64,000 bases of DNA from positions 186,001 to 250,000 of the forward strand of contig JACKFH010000001.1 of the NCBI GenBank assembly GCA_020632575.1, in the 5' to 3' direction. The number at the start of each line of letters is the position of its first letter. Within the stretch, counting starts at the first letter, position 1. This stretch comes from Candidatus Omnitrophota bacterium. GTDB taxonomy: Bacteria; Hinthialibacterota; Hinthialibacteria; OLB16. The notes under the pieces were generated by a model. The model was not told the origin of the DNA. It did not search any database and worked only from the letters and a program-made list of their open reading frames with translations. This document shows positions 1 to 7,684 of the stretch, in pieces. The translations under genes and the position numbers were made by a program.

Positions 1-262
1 GTTCGAGGACTTGAGGTTTCGCTTGGTTCACCTCGAAGCCGATGACCCTTCGGAAAACATCCTTGGGCGGATGAAGGAGATTCTGAGAGACGAGATCGAA
101 CGAACCGAAAGGTCCCTCGTCATCGCCGAGCGCGATTCACGCCTTGGATACGAGTGCGAGCAGGATTATGTCTACACCCCCTATGTCCTCCGCGAGAAAA
201 TCCGGCTTTTGAAGGACACCCTGAACGATCAAGTTCCATCCTATGAGAAGAGAGAAGAGTGA
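1..262 (+). CDS. C-terminal end of a large protein cut by the window edge
   Basis: The reading frame is open from the first base and ends with TGA at 262, so the visible 86 or so residues are probably the tail of a longer protein. The TTG at 11 could serve as a start but has no Shine-Dalgarno sequence that I can see. The segment is charged and helical and contains DSRLGYECEQDYVYTPYVL followed by a lysine/arginine-rich helix. Tails of the type D-S-R-L-G ... Y-T-P ... K-I occur at the end of DUF4838/glycosidase-like proteins of heterotrophic bacteria, which would fit the rest of the window. That family assignment is a recollection, not a proven match. Confidence 0.5.
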   Translation, partial: FEDLRFRLVHLEADDPSENILGRMKEILRDEIERTERSLVIAERDSRLGYECEQDYVYTPYVLREKIRLLKDTLNDQVPSYEKREE

Positions 263-491
263 GAGGCGACCGGATGACCCGACACAGAGGCGTGGTCAAT
301 TTCGCCACCTTCTGTATCATGGAAAGTGGCAAGGGTTTTTCCGGATCGCCCCACTGACAACGCGTCTTGACAATTCAGGCGAATCGGTCAATCAATTTCA
401 ATTATTCCATTGAGTGTTGGAATTGCGAGAAGTCCGTGTTAGATTTACTTGGCGATGTAAAGTTAATTCTTGAACGAAGGTGTGCGTTTTC

Positions 492-2402
492 ATGAGCCCA
501 TTGCTCGAGAGCATTAAAGAACCGAATCAGATTCATTCCTTTTCCGATGAGGAACTCCTCCAACTCGCGGAGGAAATGCGCGAAAAGATCATCGATTCGG
601 TCTCCCAAACCGGGGGGCATTTCTCCTCCAATCTCGGCACTGTCGAGTTGACTGTGGCTCTCCACAAAGTGTTCGATTCCCCCAACGACAAAATCATCTG
701 GGATGTCGGGCACCAGGCCTACCCGCACAAACTGCTCACCGGACGTTCCGAGCAGTTCAAATCCCTGCGCCAAACCGATGGTCTCTGCGGGTTCCTGACC
801 CCCTACGAAAGCGCCCATGACATCTTCGGCGCGGGTCATGCCGGCACCGCGTGCAGCGCCGCGGTCGGGGTCTCCATCGCCAACCATGTTCAGAAGAAAG
901 ACAACAAGGTGATCGCGATCGTGGGCGATGGCGGGATGACCGCCGGGATGGCTTTCGAGGCGCTCAACCACGCGGGCCATCTCAAGAACGATTTGATTGT
1001 GATCCTCAACGATAACCGGTGGTCGATCAGCAAGAATGTCGGCGCCATGTCCGAGTACCTCAATCGGATCATCACCGGTCAGTTTTACAACCGGACCAAG
1101 ACCGACCTCGAAAAAATCATGGGCGGCCTCCCCGGCGGCGAAAGTTTTCTCAAGATGATGCACAGCGCCGAGGAGCATGTGAAAGGGATGATCGTTCCGG
1201 GCACCCTCTTCGAGGAACTCGGCTTCAGGTACTTCGGACCGGTCGATGGTCACGATCTGCTTCAGATGGTCGACACCCTCGAATCGGTCAAGAAATTGAA
1301 AGGTCCCATCCTTCTTCACGCGGTCACTGTCAAAGGGAAGGGCTACGCTCCCGCCGAGGCCGACGCGATGAAATGGCATGGCCCCACCCCCTTCGATAAG
1401 GTCGAGGGCAAGATCCACAAGAAACCCGGCAAGAAGAGCTACACCGAAATCTTTGTGGAGACCCTCATCGAGGAAGCGGGGAAGGATGACAAACTATGCG
1501 CGGTGACAGCCGCCATGGCCTCCGGCACCGGCCTCTCTAAATTCGCGGAGGCCTACCCCGAGCGTTTCTTCGATGTTGCCATCGCCGAACAACACGCGGT
1601 CACCATGGGCGCGGGCATGGCGAAAGGCGGACTCAAACCGGTGGTCGCCATTTACTCGACCTTTCTCCAGCGCGGGTTCGATCAGGTTCTGCATGACGCC
1701 GCCATCCAAAACCTCCCGGTCATCTTCGCGGTCGACCGCGCCGGTCTGGTCGGAGCGGATGGCGCGACTCACCAGGGGATGTTCGACATGAGTTACCTCC
1801 GCCTCATCCCGAATGTGACCGTGCTGGTTCCCTCGAACGAAGCCGAACTCAACGGCATGCTGAAAACCGCGTTCAACCACAACGGCCCCATCGCGGTCCG
1901 TTTCCCGCGCACTGGCATCACCGATGAGTTTCCCAATTACCTGAAGACCGAACCGATCCCGATCGGCGAGAGTGTCACCGTGCGAGAAGGGCAGGGAGGA
2001 GTCGCCCTCCTCGCCATCGGCACCATGGTCGCCCCCTCCTTGGAGGCGGCCGAGGCCCTCTCCGAAAAGGGCATCGACGCCACCGTGGTGAACATGCGCA
2101 GCTTAAAACCCCTCGACCGCGAGGTCCTCGCCCGTCTGGCCGAGAATCACCACGACATCATTACAGTTGAAGAGCACACCATCGCCGGCGGATTCGGCAG
2201 CGCGGTGCAGGAAGCCTGGGACCAAGACGACCTCCCCCCCGTCCGCTGGAAACGCCTCGGCATCAAAGACCACTTCGTCGAACACGGCTCCCGCGACGAC
2301 ATGCTCCACCGCCTCGGCCTCGACTCCGAAGGCATCGCCCGCACAGTAGAGGCGTTTGTGACGCATAGTCACGGGGCTGCGAGCGGGGTTTATCGGCAGT
2401 AG
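492..2402 (+). CDS. dxs: 1-deoxy-D-xylulose-5-phosphate synthase
   Basis: Makes 1-deoxy-D-xylulose 5-phosphate from pyruvate and glyceraldehyde 3-phosphate, the first step of the MEP isoprenoid pathway, and also feeds thiamine and pyridoxal synthesis. At 636 residues it has the family length. Visible signatures are the thiamine-diphosphate motif GDGGMTAGMAFEALNHAG, the following NDNRWSISKNVGAMS loop, the transketolase-type VAIAEQHAVTMGAGMA segment with the catalytic glutamate, and the C-terminal domain with TVEEHTIAGGFGSAV. I chose ATG 492 because GAAGG at 476-480 is well spaced for it; an upstream in-frame GTG at 480 would overlap that site. The gene stands alone, with an unrelated low-GC-looking cassette beginning 15 bases downstream. 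Confidence 0.96.
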   Translation: MSPLLESIKEPNQIHSFSDEELLQLAEEMREKIIDSVSQTGGHFSSNLGTVELTVALHKVFDSPNDKIIWDVGHQAYPHKLLTGRSEQFKSLRQTDGLCGFLTPYESAHDIFGAGHAGTACSAAVGVSIANHVQKKDNKVIAIVGDGGMTAGMAFEALNHAGHLKNDLIVILNDNRWSISKNVGAMSEYLNRIITGQFYNRTKTDLEKIMGGLPGGESFLKMMHSAEEHVKGMIVPGTLFEELGFRYFGPVDGHDLLQMVDTLESVKKLKGPILLHAVTVKGKGYAPAEADAMKWHGPTPFDKVEGKIHKKPGKKSYTEIFVETLIEEAGKDDKLCAVTAAMASGTGLSKFAEAYPERFFDVAIAEQHAVTMGAGMAKGGLKPVVAIYSTFLQRGFDQVLHDAAIQNLPVIFAVDRAGLVGADGATHQGMFDMSYLRLIPNVTVLVPSNEAELNGMLKTAFNHNGPIAVRFPRTGITDEFPNYLKTEPIPIGESVTVREGQGGVALLAIGTMVAPSLEAAEALSEKGIDATVVNMRSLKPLDREVLARLAENHHDIITVEEHTIAGGFGSAVQEAWDQDDLPPVRWKRLGIKDHFVEHGSRDDMLHRLGLDSEGIARTVEAFVTHSHGAASGVYRQ

Positions 2403-2417
2403 GGAGGGAATTCTGGG

Positions 2418-2819
2418 ATGAAGTCACCACACAGAAAACGCCAACCTCCGCGAAAAATATCGAAACCTCCAGACGGAATTGATTTGGAATCGATCGCAGA
2501 TGAGGTGAGATATATCGGCAGTTGTGAACACAAATCAGGCTTAAGTTTCGCGGGTCCTCCTCGGCCACGAGCGGATGCAAGTATTTGCGATTCATCCTTG
2601 AATTGGGAACAGGAACAACTCACAAACTGGATTCGCGAGGCGATTCGAATCGGATGCGTTGGTGGTTGTTGGAAAGGAAGGTTTCCAAAGTACGCTTGGT
2701 TTCGCGATCGAGAAGTGGTTTATGAAGGCCGATTGGTAAATAAGGGAAATGGAGATTACAAGGGTTACGCTCTCACCGACGATGAGACCCCGGAAGGAAT
2801 AGACGAATACTATGTCTGA
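2418..2819 (+). CDS. Uncharacterised small protein, first gene of a candidate three-gene cassette
   Basis: A 133-residue cytosolic protein that I do not recognise as a named family. It has a basic, proline-rich N-terminus, then YIGSCEHKSGLSFAGPPRPR, a short helix (WIREAIRIG) and a compact C-terminal part with FPKYAWFRDREVVYEGRL and GDYKGYAL. I have the impression that this pattern (G-S-x-E-H-K, then F-P-x-Y-x-W, then Y-E-x-R-L) recurs in bacterial hypothetical proteins beside IrrE-like genes. The start has a purine-rich AGGGAGG at 2400-2407. The stop overlaps the next gene by 8 bases, so the two are probably translationally coupled and may form a complex. Three cysteines (C36, C57 and the GCVGGCW pair) are noticeable but no metal site is obvious. 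Confidence 0.7.
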   Translation: MKSPHRKRQPPRKISKPPDGIDLESIADEVRYIGSCEHKSGLSFAGPPRPRADASICDSSLNWEQEQLTNWIREAIRIGCVGGCWKGRFPKYAWFRDREVVYEGRLVNKGNGDYKGYALTDDETPEGIDEYYV

Positions 2820-4116
2820 GTTTCAGATAATAGTGGAATGGGAATCCCCCGGTGGAGCGATGGGTCCCGACCTGAGGGCGACATGGGCACGCTTGAGGAT
2901 TGAAATTGGTGGGAAGACCGTCACTAGAGTTGAAGACAAAGTTTCGAAGAGTGTCCGAGATGGAATCTACCTCCCGCTGTATCCATTAGCCCAATGGATG
3001 GTCACCAACTGGTGGCCCCTACTTTTCGAGGTCTCATCCACCGGAAGGGAGTCGAACGGATACCGAAAACGACATTCCTTCAGTGCGGCACGCGAAGGTT
3101 ATGCTCTCCCCGACCTGCGGCTTGAACCGGAAGGGGAGAGCGTTTCAATTGAATGGAATCCCGTGGAACTTCCCCAGTGCCGAGTTGGGTTCTTATCCAG
3201 TGGCGAAGCCCGGATTGACCGTTCGGAATTAGAAAGCAGTCTGACGGAATTCCTGAACGCTGTGGATGCGAGGTTAAAAGAGCAGGATTTGCCCGATTCT
3301 TTCATTAGTGAAGAATGGCAAGCCATTACAGGGGCAGACAGAGAGGAAAGGGCGTTTTGCGAGGCGGCGGGTAAGCTGGGTTGGGATCCCTATGATCTAT
3401 CCGATGAGGAAAGCCGCGCAATCGTGGAAGTTTCGGAAAAATTTCCAAGCGATTTCTGCGATGAACTTTTCGCGTCCGCGGAAAGAAAAACCTTTCGTGA
3501 TCAGGTTGAAAAAGTTGAATTGCTATGGAACGAAGCGAATGAAAGCGCCATCACATTCGATGCCCTACGAGACATAAGAAATAGAGGTTTCAACCTCCAG
3601 CAAGGTCGGTTCCCCTGGGAGGAGGGATATGACGTTGCGAGGCAATTACGAGAATGTCTCCAACGAAGTGACCCATTCATTCGAAACGTCCAGGATTTGT
3701 GGACGGTTCTCAGTATCGATTCCTCGGAGCCATCAAAAGTCATCAAGTATGGACAAGAATCTTTGGGCTCCCTGTATTGTTTGGTTTCGCATACGGGCGG
3801 CGGTGGGCCTTTCTTCGCTTTTGCCCCCCCCATCGAACGAGTGGCGCCCTTTGCTTTGTGTCGAGCGCTCTTCGAATATTTGGTTTCTCAACAGGGCTCC
3901 CCCGCCCTGGTTACTTCCGCCCATTCGGAAAGGCAAAAACGGAACCGCGCATTCGCAGCCGAATTTCTCGCACCCGCTTCCGAGATCGGAAAACACTTGA
4001 GATCTCAACGAGTTGGGGAAGAGGAAATCTTAGAGATTTCGGAAGAGTTTGGGATTTCCGAATGGATTATCCGACACCAGATCAAGAACCATAATCTGGC
4101 GATCATCGATTGCTAA
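2812..4116 (+). CDS. IrrE/ImmA-like protein lacking the HExxH metal site
   Basis: A 434-residue protein. The N-terminal third is rich in aromatic residues (LPLYPLAQWMVTNWWPLLFEV) and unlike known enzymes I can name. The C-terminal third resembles the ImmA/IrrE domain: an ALCRALFEYLV helix where peptidases carry HExxH, then RQKRNRAFAAEFLAPASEI, the typical post-metal segment, then a helix-turn-helix-like tail (EEILEISEEFGISEWIIRHQI). Because the His/Glu ligands are missing, metallopeptidase activity is unlikely; a sensor or scaffold role is more plausible. ImmA/IrrE proteins act in phage-repressor cleavage, TA modules and stress responses. The gene overlaps the small gene upstream by 8 bases and is followed 71 bases later by a DUF429 gene. 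Family call fairly confident, function unknown. Confidence 0.65.
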   Translation: MSEFQIIVEWESPGGAMGPDLRATWARLRIEIGGKTVTRVEDKVSKSVRDGIYLPLYPLAQWMVTNWWPLLFEVSSTGRESNGYRKRHSFSAAREGYALPDLRLEPEGESVSIEWNPVELPQCRVGFLSSGEARIDRSELESSLTEFLNAVDARLKEQDLPDSFISEEWQAITGADREERAFCEAAGKLGWDPYDLSDEESRAIVEVSEKFPSDFCDELFASAERKTFRDQVEKVELLWNEANESAITFDALRDIRNRGFNLQQGRFPWEEGYDVARQLRECLQRSDPFIRNVQDLWTVLSIDSSEPSKVIKYGQESLGSLYCLVSHTGGGGPFFAFAPPIERVAPFALCRALFEYLVSQQGSPALVTSAHSERQKRNRAFAAEFLAPASEIGKHLRSQRVGEEEILEISEEFGISEWIIRHQIKNHNLAIIDC

Positions 4117-4187
4117 AAGACAAACTCAGCATATGCGGTCAACCGCGTGGTTGACTTGTGGCGTCCGGATCGAGTATGGAGACCTTA

Positions 4188-4889
4188 ATGATCGCCCTTC
4201 TCGGAATCGATTGCTCCACAAACCCAAAGAAGACAGGACTTGCGCTTGGCGAATTGCAAGGAAACGTTGTCCAGATATTGCGTTGCGCTACTGGAACGAG
4301 AACAAACACTCCAGCCGAAATTGCTATAAGTTGGCTTGCTGATTATGAGGAAGCGCTCATAGCGATCGACGCACCGCTCGGTTGGCCTAAAAAACTTGGA
4401 CAATGCCTTTCCGATCATAAAGCCGGTTTTCGGGTTCAATCTGAAGCCAATCAACTATTCCGTCGCGTTACAGATGTCGAGATCAAGGGTCGCTTGGGAA
4501 AACAACCACTTGAAGTTGGAGCGAACTTAATCGCTCGGACGGCGGTTTCCGCACTCTCGTTCCTCGATCAGATTCGTCGTGACACGGGAAGACGTATTCC
4601 GCTTGCTTGGGAACCTAAAGAAGAAGAGCGGTGGAGAGCCATAGAGGTTTATCCCGCCGCTACTCGGATTGGTCATGGGGCGCTAGACAAGGGAGGAAGT
4701 CTTGTTGGTTTGGAGGTACTATTAGATTGCACTTCAGTGCAGGGGGATTTATCTTGTAAAGACATCGTGGATGCAGTTGTTTGTACGATAGCAGCAGCTG
4801 ATTTTTTGTCCGGAAAAGCAGCTCCACCTCTGGATAAGGAGGCGGCACTAGTTGAGGGGTGGATTTGGGCTCCTCAAACAGTCCATTAG
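4188..4889 (+). CDS. DUF429 family protein (predicted RNase H-fold nuclease)
   Basis: A 233-residue protein with the DUF429 signatures: LLGIDCSTNPKKTGLAL at the N-terminus (an RNase H-like first strand with an acidic residue), ALIAIDAPLGWP, VTDVEIK, IEVYPAATRIGHG, and a final KDIVDAVVCTIAAADFL acidic helix. The family is predicted to be nuclease-like, but its biological role has not been established to my knowledge. I chose ATG 4188 because GGAG at 4178-4181 sits correctly before it; ATG 4176 and GTG 4158 are in-frame alternatives. It is third in line after the small protein and IrrE-like genes, which suggests a functional unit. A second DUF429 gene lies at 48586-49833. Confidence 0.75.
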   Translation: MIALLGIDCSTNPKKTGLALGELQGNVVQILRCATGTRTNTPAEIAISWLADYEEALIAIDAPLGWPKKLGQCLSDHKAGFRVQSEANQLFRRVTDVEIKGRLGKQPLEVGANLIARTAVSALSFLDQIRRDTGRRIPLAWEPKEEERWRAIEVYPAATRIGHGALDKGGSLVGLEVLLDCTSVQGDLSCKDIVDAVVCTIAAADFLSGKAAPPLDKEAALVEGWIWAPQTVH

Positions 4890-5318
4890 GCGACCGTGAG
4901 CACAGCAATGCGAACCCTGGTTACCTTCCAAATCGAAGCGTTCAATCCCACCGACCCGAAAGACCATTTCCTCAATCTGACTTGCTTTGGCGATGACTTT
5001 GCCCGTTGGTTGGTGAGTCGACTCCGGGAGGGGTGGCGAATACCTGATAAGGACTTGGTTGATTGATCCCCTGGTCGTGGCAGTGGAGGCCGAACAGGTG
5101 GCAAAACGCTCCGACCCGAACAGCCCCTTGGTAACTCGAGTCCCCTTTCCGACATGAGTTTTACCGATCCTTTCCCGCTCACTTGAACCCCAGCCTTCCC
5201 GTTGGCCTACGATTTGCTTATTGACATCACCGTGCAATTCGTTTCTCCCTCGCTCCCCCCTCGCTAGATTTTGATTTGATTGGATGAGTTGTGCGGCCGG
5301 TTGATCGGAGGAGCCACT
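4890..5318. other. Intergenic stretch with a gene fragment
   Basis: No complete gene is visible between the DUF429 gene and the secreted protein at 5319. The first part holds a truncated copy of the 14647-15090 gene (see 4908-5066). From 5067 onward I see no coding signal and no convincing promoter or terminator; TTGACA occurs at 5221-5226 but no good -10 follows at the right distance. Confidence 0.6.
4908..5066 (+). pseudogene. Truncated paralogue of the hypothetical gene at 14647-15090
   Basis: The frame reads MRTLVTFQIEAFNPTDPKD and later CFGDDFARWLVSRLREG before stopping at 52 residues. This matches the first third of the 147-residue protein encoded at 14647-15090 on the other strand (MRTLVTFQSEAFNTTEVKD, CFGDDVARWLVRRLREAG). 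Near the 3' end of the similarity, 46 of 49 bases are identical by my count, so the copies share a recent origin. Similarity stops abruptly after the RLRE codons and I find no continuation in any frame of the next 250 bases. It is therefore a decapitated duplicate left by recombination, although a functional short protein cannot be excluded. Confidence 0.8.
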
Positions 5319-6425
5319 ATGAAGAAATTTTACCACCCGCTCTATATCGTTTTGTTCACCCTCGTTGTCTTTTCAGCCCCGTTTTTGACCGATTTTGTGT
5401 CGGCGCAGGGGGTTGAAATCATTGAAAATGGCAGTTTTGAGGCTGGGAATTTTACTGGTTGGACCGCACAAACCGCCGGATTCGCCTCAATCCCTTGGAA
5501 TGTGATCGGCGCGGGGTCGGTCGCTGGCACCGGGATGCAACCCTCCGCGCCGCAGGACGGTTCCTACGTGGCTTGGAATGGTTTCGATGGCGGCGGACCC
5601 ATGAATTTCATCCTGTTTCAGGATGTATCGATTCCCGCCGACAATGTCGCAACCCTTTCTTGGGCTCATCGCGTCCAATGGAACTTTTCCATCGGTCGAC
5701 CCGCGACACTTCCAAGGGTTTTTGATGTTTTGGTTCGCGACCCCACTTCGGGAGCCGTCTTGGAGACTTTGTTAACCTTTGAAACTGGAATTCAATCCAC
5801 CACACCGACCGGCGACACCGGATGGACAAATAATTCGTTCGACCTTTCGGCTTACGCCGGTCAAACGGTGCGAATCGAGTTTGTCGAATACATCCCCGAG
5901 GTCCTCACTGGCTATGGCCAATTCGAACTCGACTCCGTGAGTCTCGTTGTCGAGCAACCTGTCGTGGAGGATCCTCCGGCGGCCTCTCTGTTCATCGACA
6001 TCCGTCCTTGGATGTGCCCCAATCTCCTCAATCTCCGCAGCCGCTGTTACATCCCGGTGGCGATCCTGGGGACCGAGGATTTGGATGTTCGAACAATCGA
6101 TCCGACAAGCATTCAAATCGCTGGGGCAACTCCGAGAAAGGGATTCTATTGGGATGTCGCCGCTCCGGTCGAGTCGAGCGACTCCGAGGGCGAGTGTCGT
6201 GAATGCCGCCGCACCCGACGGGATGGGTATCACGATCTCGTGGTGTTCTTCAAATCCTCCGATTTGGTCGACTCGCTTCGGGAACAATACGGCGAAGAAA
6301 TCGAGGATCTCGATTGTGTCAATTTAACGCTTACTTGCACGACCGATGACGGCGCCTCCCTTTCCGGAGAGGATAGTGTGAAGTTGGTCGGACAAAAGCA
6401 TCACCGGTGGTCTTGGCGCCGATAG
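5319..6425 (+). CDS. Secreted jellyroll-type protein with C-terminal IDIRP/PVAILGT module
   Basis: A 368-residue exported protein. ATG 5319 is preceded by CGGAGGAG at 5306-5313 and opens a signal peptide (MKKFYHPLYIVLFTLVVFSA ... VSAQG). The mature part starts with GSFEAGNFTGW, the usual opening of carbohydrate-binding or adhesive beta-sandwich domains, and ends that domain with QFELDSVSLVVE. After a short linker comes IDIRPWMCPNLLNLRSRCYI and PVAILGTEDLDVRTIDPTSI, a module found at the C-termini of many secreted bacterial proteins. This copy is unusual in having several cysteines (WMCPN, SRCYI, GECRECRR, DCVNLTLTC), which could form disulfides outside the cell. Ligand unknown. A strong hairpin terminator follows. 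Confidence 0.75.
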   Translation: MKKFYHPLYIVLFTLVVFSAPFLTDFVSAQGVEIIENGSFEAGNFTGWTAQTAGFASIPWNVIGAGSVAGTGMQPSAPQDGSYVAWNGFDGGGPMNFILFQDVSIPADNVATLSWAHRVQWNFSIGRPATLPRVFDVLVRDPTSGAVLETLLTFETGIQSTTPTGDTGWTNNSFDLSAYAGQTVRIEFVEYIPEVLTGYGQFELDSVSLVVEQPVVEDPPAASLFIDIRPWMCPNLLNLRSRCYIPVAILGTEDLDVRTIDPTSIQIAGATPRKGFYWDVAAPVESSDSEGECRECRRTRRDGYHDLVVFFKSSDLVDSLREQYGEEIEDLDCVNLTLTCTTDDGASLSGEDSVKLVGQKHHRWSWRR

Positions 6426-6464
6426 GTCGTTTCACCGACTCGGCGCCCACCCGATAGCGCGAGG

Positions 6465-6506
6465 GAGGCTCTCCATGGGACCGGATGGAGAGCCTCTTTC
6501 TTTTTC
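6465..6506 (+). terminator. Rho-independent terminator of the 5319-6425 gene
   Basis: Perfect 12-bp inverted repeat (arms 6465-6476 and 6485-6496, GAGGCTCTCCAT / ATGGAGAGCCTC) with an 8-base loop, followed at once by TTTCTTTTTC. It separates the secreted protein gene from the DUF1080 gene. Confidence 0.9.
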
Positions 6507-6561
6507 GCACCCTCTCCACTTATCTTGACTTCCCATCTCCGCTGGGTAGCGTCTGCCCACC

Positions 6562-7260
6562 ATGAAAACATACAAATCGAATCATCTCATTCATAAAGGG
6601 TTTTGGGGGAGCCTCGCGTTCCTTCTCGTGGTGTTGGTTTTGGGAGTTCGAGTTCACGCGGACGGCACGACTCCCTCGGCTTTGGAATCCGATCCGGATG
6701 GATGGATCGACATCCTTCCTTCAGCGGACTTGGATGGTTGGTCGCGTGTCCCGGTTCCGCCAAATGATCCGCTTGGGCAGGAGCAGTGGAGTGTTAAGGA
6801 TGGGACTTTGGTTTGCGATGGCGAGGGGGGGCATGACATGCTCCTTTGCGATCGGGAATTCGGCGACGCCATCTTCCACTTCGAATTTCGCTACACCCCG
6901 GTCGAGGGGAAGAGCGGGTATAACAGCGGCGCTTATGTTCGCAACTCGGAAAAAGGGGAGATCTGGCATCAGGCGCAGTTCGGCGACGCGAATGGCGGAT
7001 ACCTTTTCGGACAAACCGAGGCCGAGGGGGGCAAGAAGGGTTTTTCCACCCGTGACGATGTGAAGGACAGCCGAGTCAAACCGGTCGGCGAATGGAACGT
7101 TTTCGAGATCACCGCGAAGGGAGACCTGCTCACCCTTTGGGTCAATGGGGCCGTCACCTGCCAGTTCGAGGGATGCGGAAAACCGACAGGCCTGGTCGGA
7201 GTCGAGGGCGAGGGGTACCGGATCGAGTTCCGCAATCTGAAGGTGAAGGAACTCAATTAG
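6562..7260 (+). CDS. Secreted DUF1080 (3-keto-disaccharide hydrolase-like) protein
   Basis: A 232-residue protein with a hydrophobic export signal (about residues 12-33) and one laminin-G-like jellyroll of the DUF1080 type: WIDILPSADLDGW, WSVKDGTLVCDGEGG, FEFRYTPVEGKSGYNSGAYV, WNVFEITAKGDLLTLWVNG and GYRIEFRNLKVKEL. DUF1080 proteins are expanded in Planctomycetota and Verrucomicrobiota, and some act on 3-keto-glycosides. The 3-keto group is made by Gfo/Idh/MocA-type dehydrogenases, which also occur in this window (18974, 36720). The specific substrate cannot be read from sequence. A second, only distantly similar copy lies at 60646-61374. Confidence 0.88.
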   Translation: MKTYKSNHLIHKGFWGSLAFLLVVLVLGVRVHADGTTPSALESDPDGWIDILPSADLDGWSRVPVPPNDPLGQEQWSVKDGTLVCDGEGGHDMLLCDREFGDAIFHFEFRYTPVEGKSGYNSGAYVRNSEKGEIWHQAQFGDANGGYLFGQTEAEGGKKGFSTRDDVKDSRVKPVGEWNVFEITAKGDLLTLWVNGAVTCQFEGCGKPTGLVGVEGEGYRIEFRNLKVKELN

Positions 7261-7294
7261 ACCCCAAACCCGCTTCGATAACTCCACCCCCTAA

Positions 7295-7321
7295 CCCCCT
7301 CCCCGCAGCGCGGGGAGGGGG
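7295..7321. repeat. GC-rich perfect hairpin
   Basis: A 12-bp perfect inverted repeat (CCCCCTCCCCGC / GCGGGGAGGGGG, arms 7295-7306 and 7310-7321) with a 3-base loop. No T-run follows on either strand, so it is not a classic intrinsic terminator; it could act as one weakly, or be a dispersed palindromic element. Confidence 0.6.
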
Positions 7322-7378
7322 AACAATCGCCCGCAAACCAGTCGTCAAGTCGTTAACCTCTCACTCTTTTCAAACCGG

Positions 7379-7407
7379 TTGACACCCAAACTGAAAACCG
7401 ATAGAAA
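7379..7407 (+). promoter_or_regulatory. Predicted sigma70-type promoter of tRNA-Lys
   Basis: A perfect TTGACA at 7379-7384 and TAGAAA at 7402-7407 with a 17-bp spacer place the start of transcription at or just before the tRNA 5' end (7414). Confidence 0.5.
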
Positions 7408-7413
7408 CCGTGT

Positions 7414-7486
7414 GGGCTGCTAGCTCAACTGGTAGAGCAGTGGACTCTTAATCCATTGGTTCAGGGTTCGAGCCCCTGGCGGCCCA
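7414..7486 (+). tRNA. tRNA-Lys (anticodon CTT)
   Basis: A complete cloverleaf can be folded: acceptor stem GGGCTGC (7414-7420) with GCGGCCC (7479-7485), D arm with GCTC...GAGC, anticodon stem GTGGA/TCCAT with loop CTCTTAA, and a T arm around GGTTCGAGCCC. The anticodon CTT is at 7447-7449. The CCA end is not encoded: the sequence after discriminator A7486 is CGTT, so it must be added by the nucleotidyltransferase. Confidence 0.95.
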
Positions 7487-7684
7487 CGTTTTTTCCCTCC
7501 CCTCTAATTCCCGATCGCTTTCTTTTGTCCTTCTCTCTCAGAGAGGTTTATGGTGGGGGCGATCTGCTTGAGGCTCCTGCATTTTCACATGGACGACGCT
7601 AGTTTTTCTTTTACAGCCCGGGCGGAGAGACCCATGCAGCGGAGTCGGAACAAATGAATGATGGGAGGAACTGAAGGGTTTTCA

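Noticed and set aside
367..372. TTGACA upstream of dxs
   Set aside because: No acceptable -10 at the right spacing, so it is not called a promoter.
402..1418. Long minus-strand open frame opposite dxs (338 codons)
   Set aside because: It is antisense to a clear dxs gene; the protein resembles no family and is the reverse-strand shadow typical of GC-biased codons.
7487..7495. T-run after tRNA-Lys as terminator
   Set aside because: No separate stem precedes it other than the tRNA itself, so it is not called as a terminator.
7575..7615. About 25 bases resembling the end of hisD (minus-strand KKTSVVHVKM compared with KKISIVHVKE)
   Set aside because: Too short to call a remnant; could be chance and no other part of hisD is found around it.
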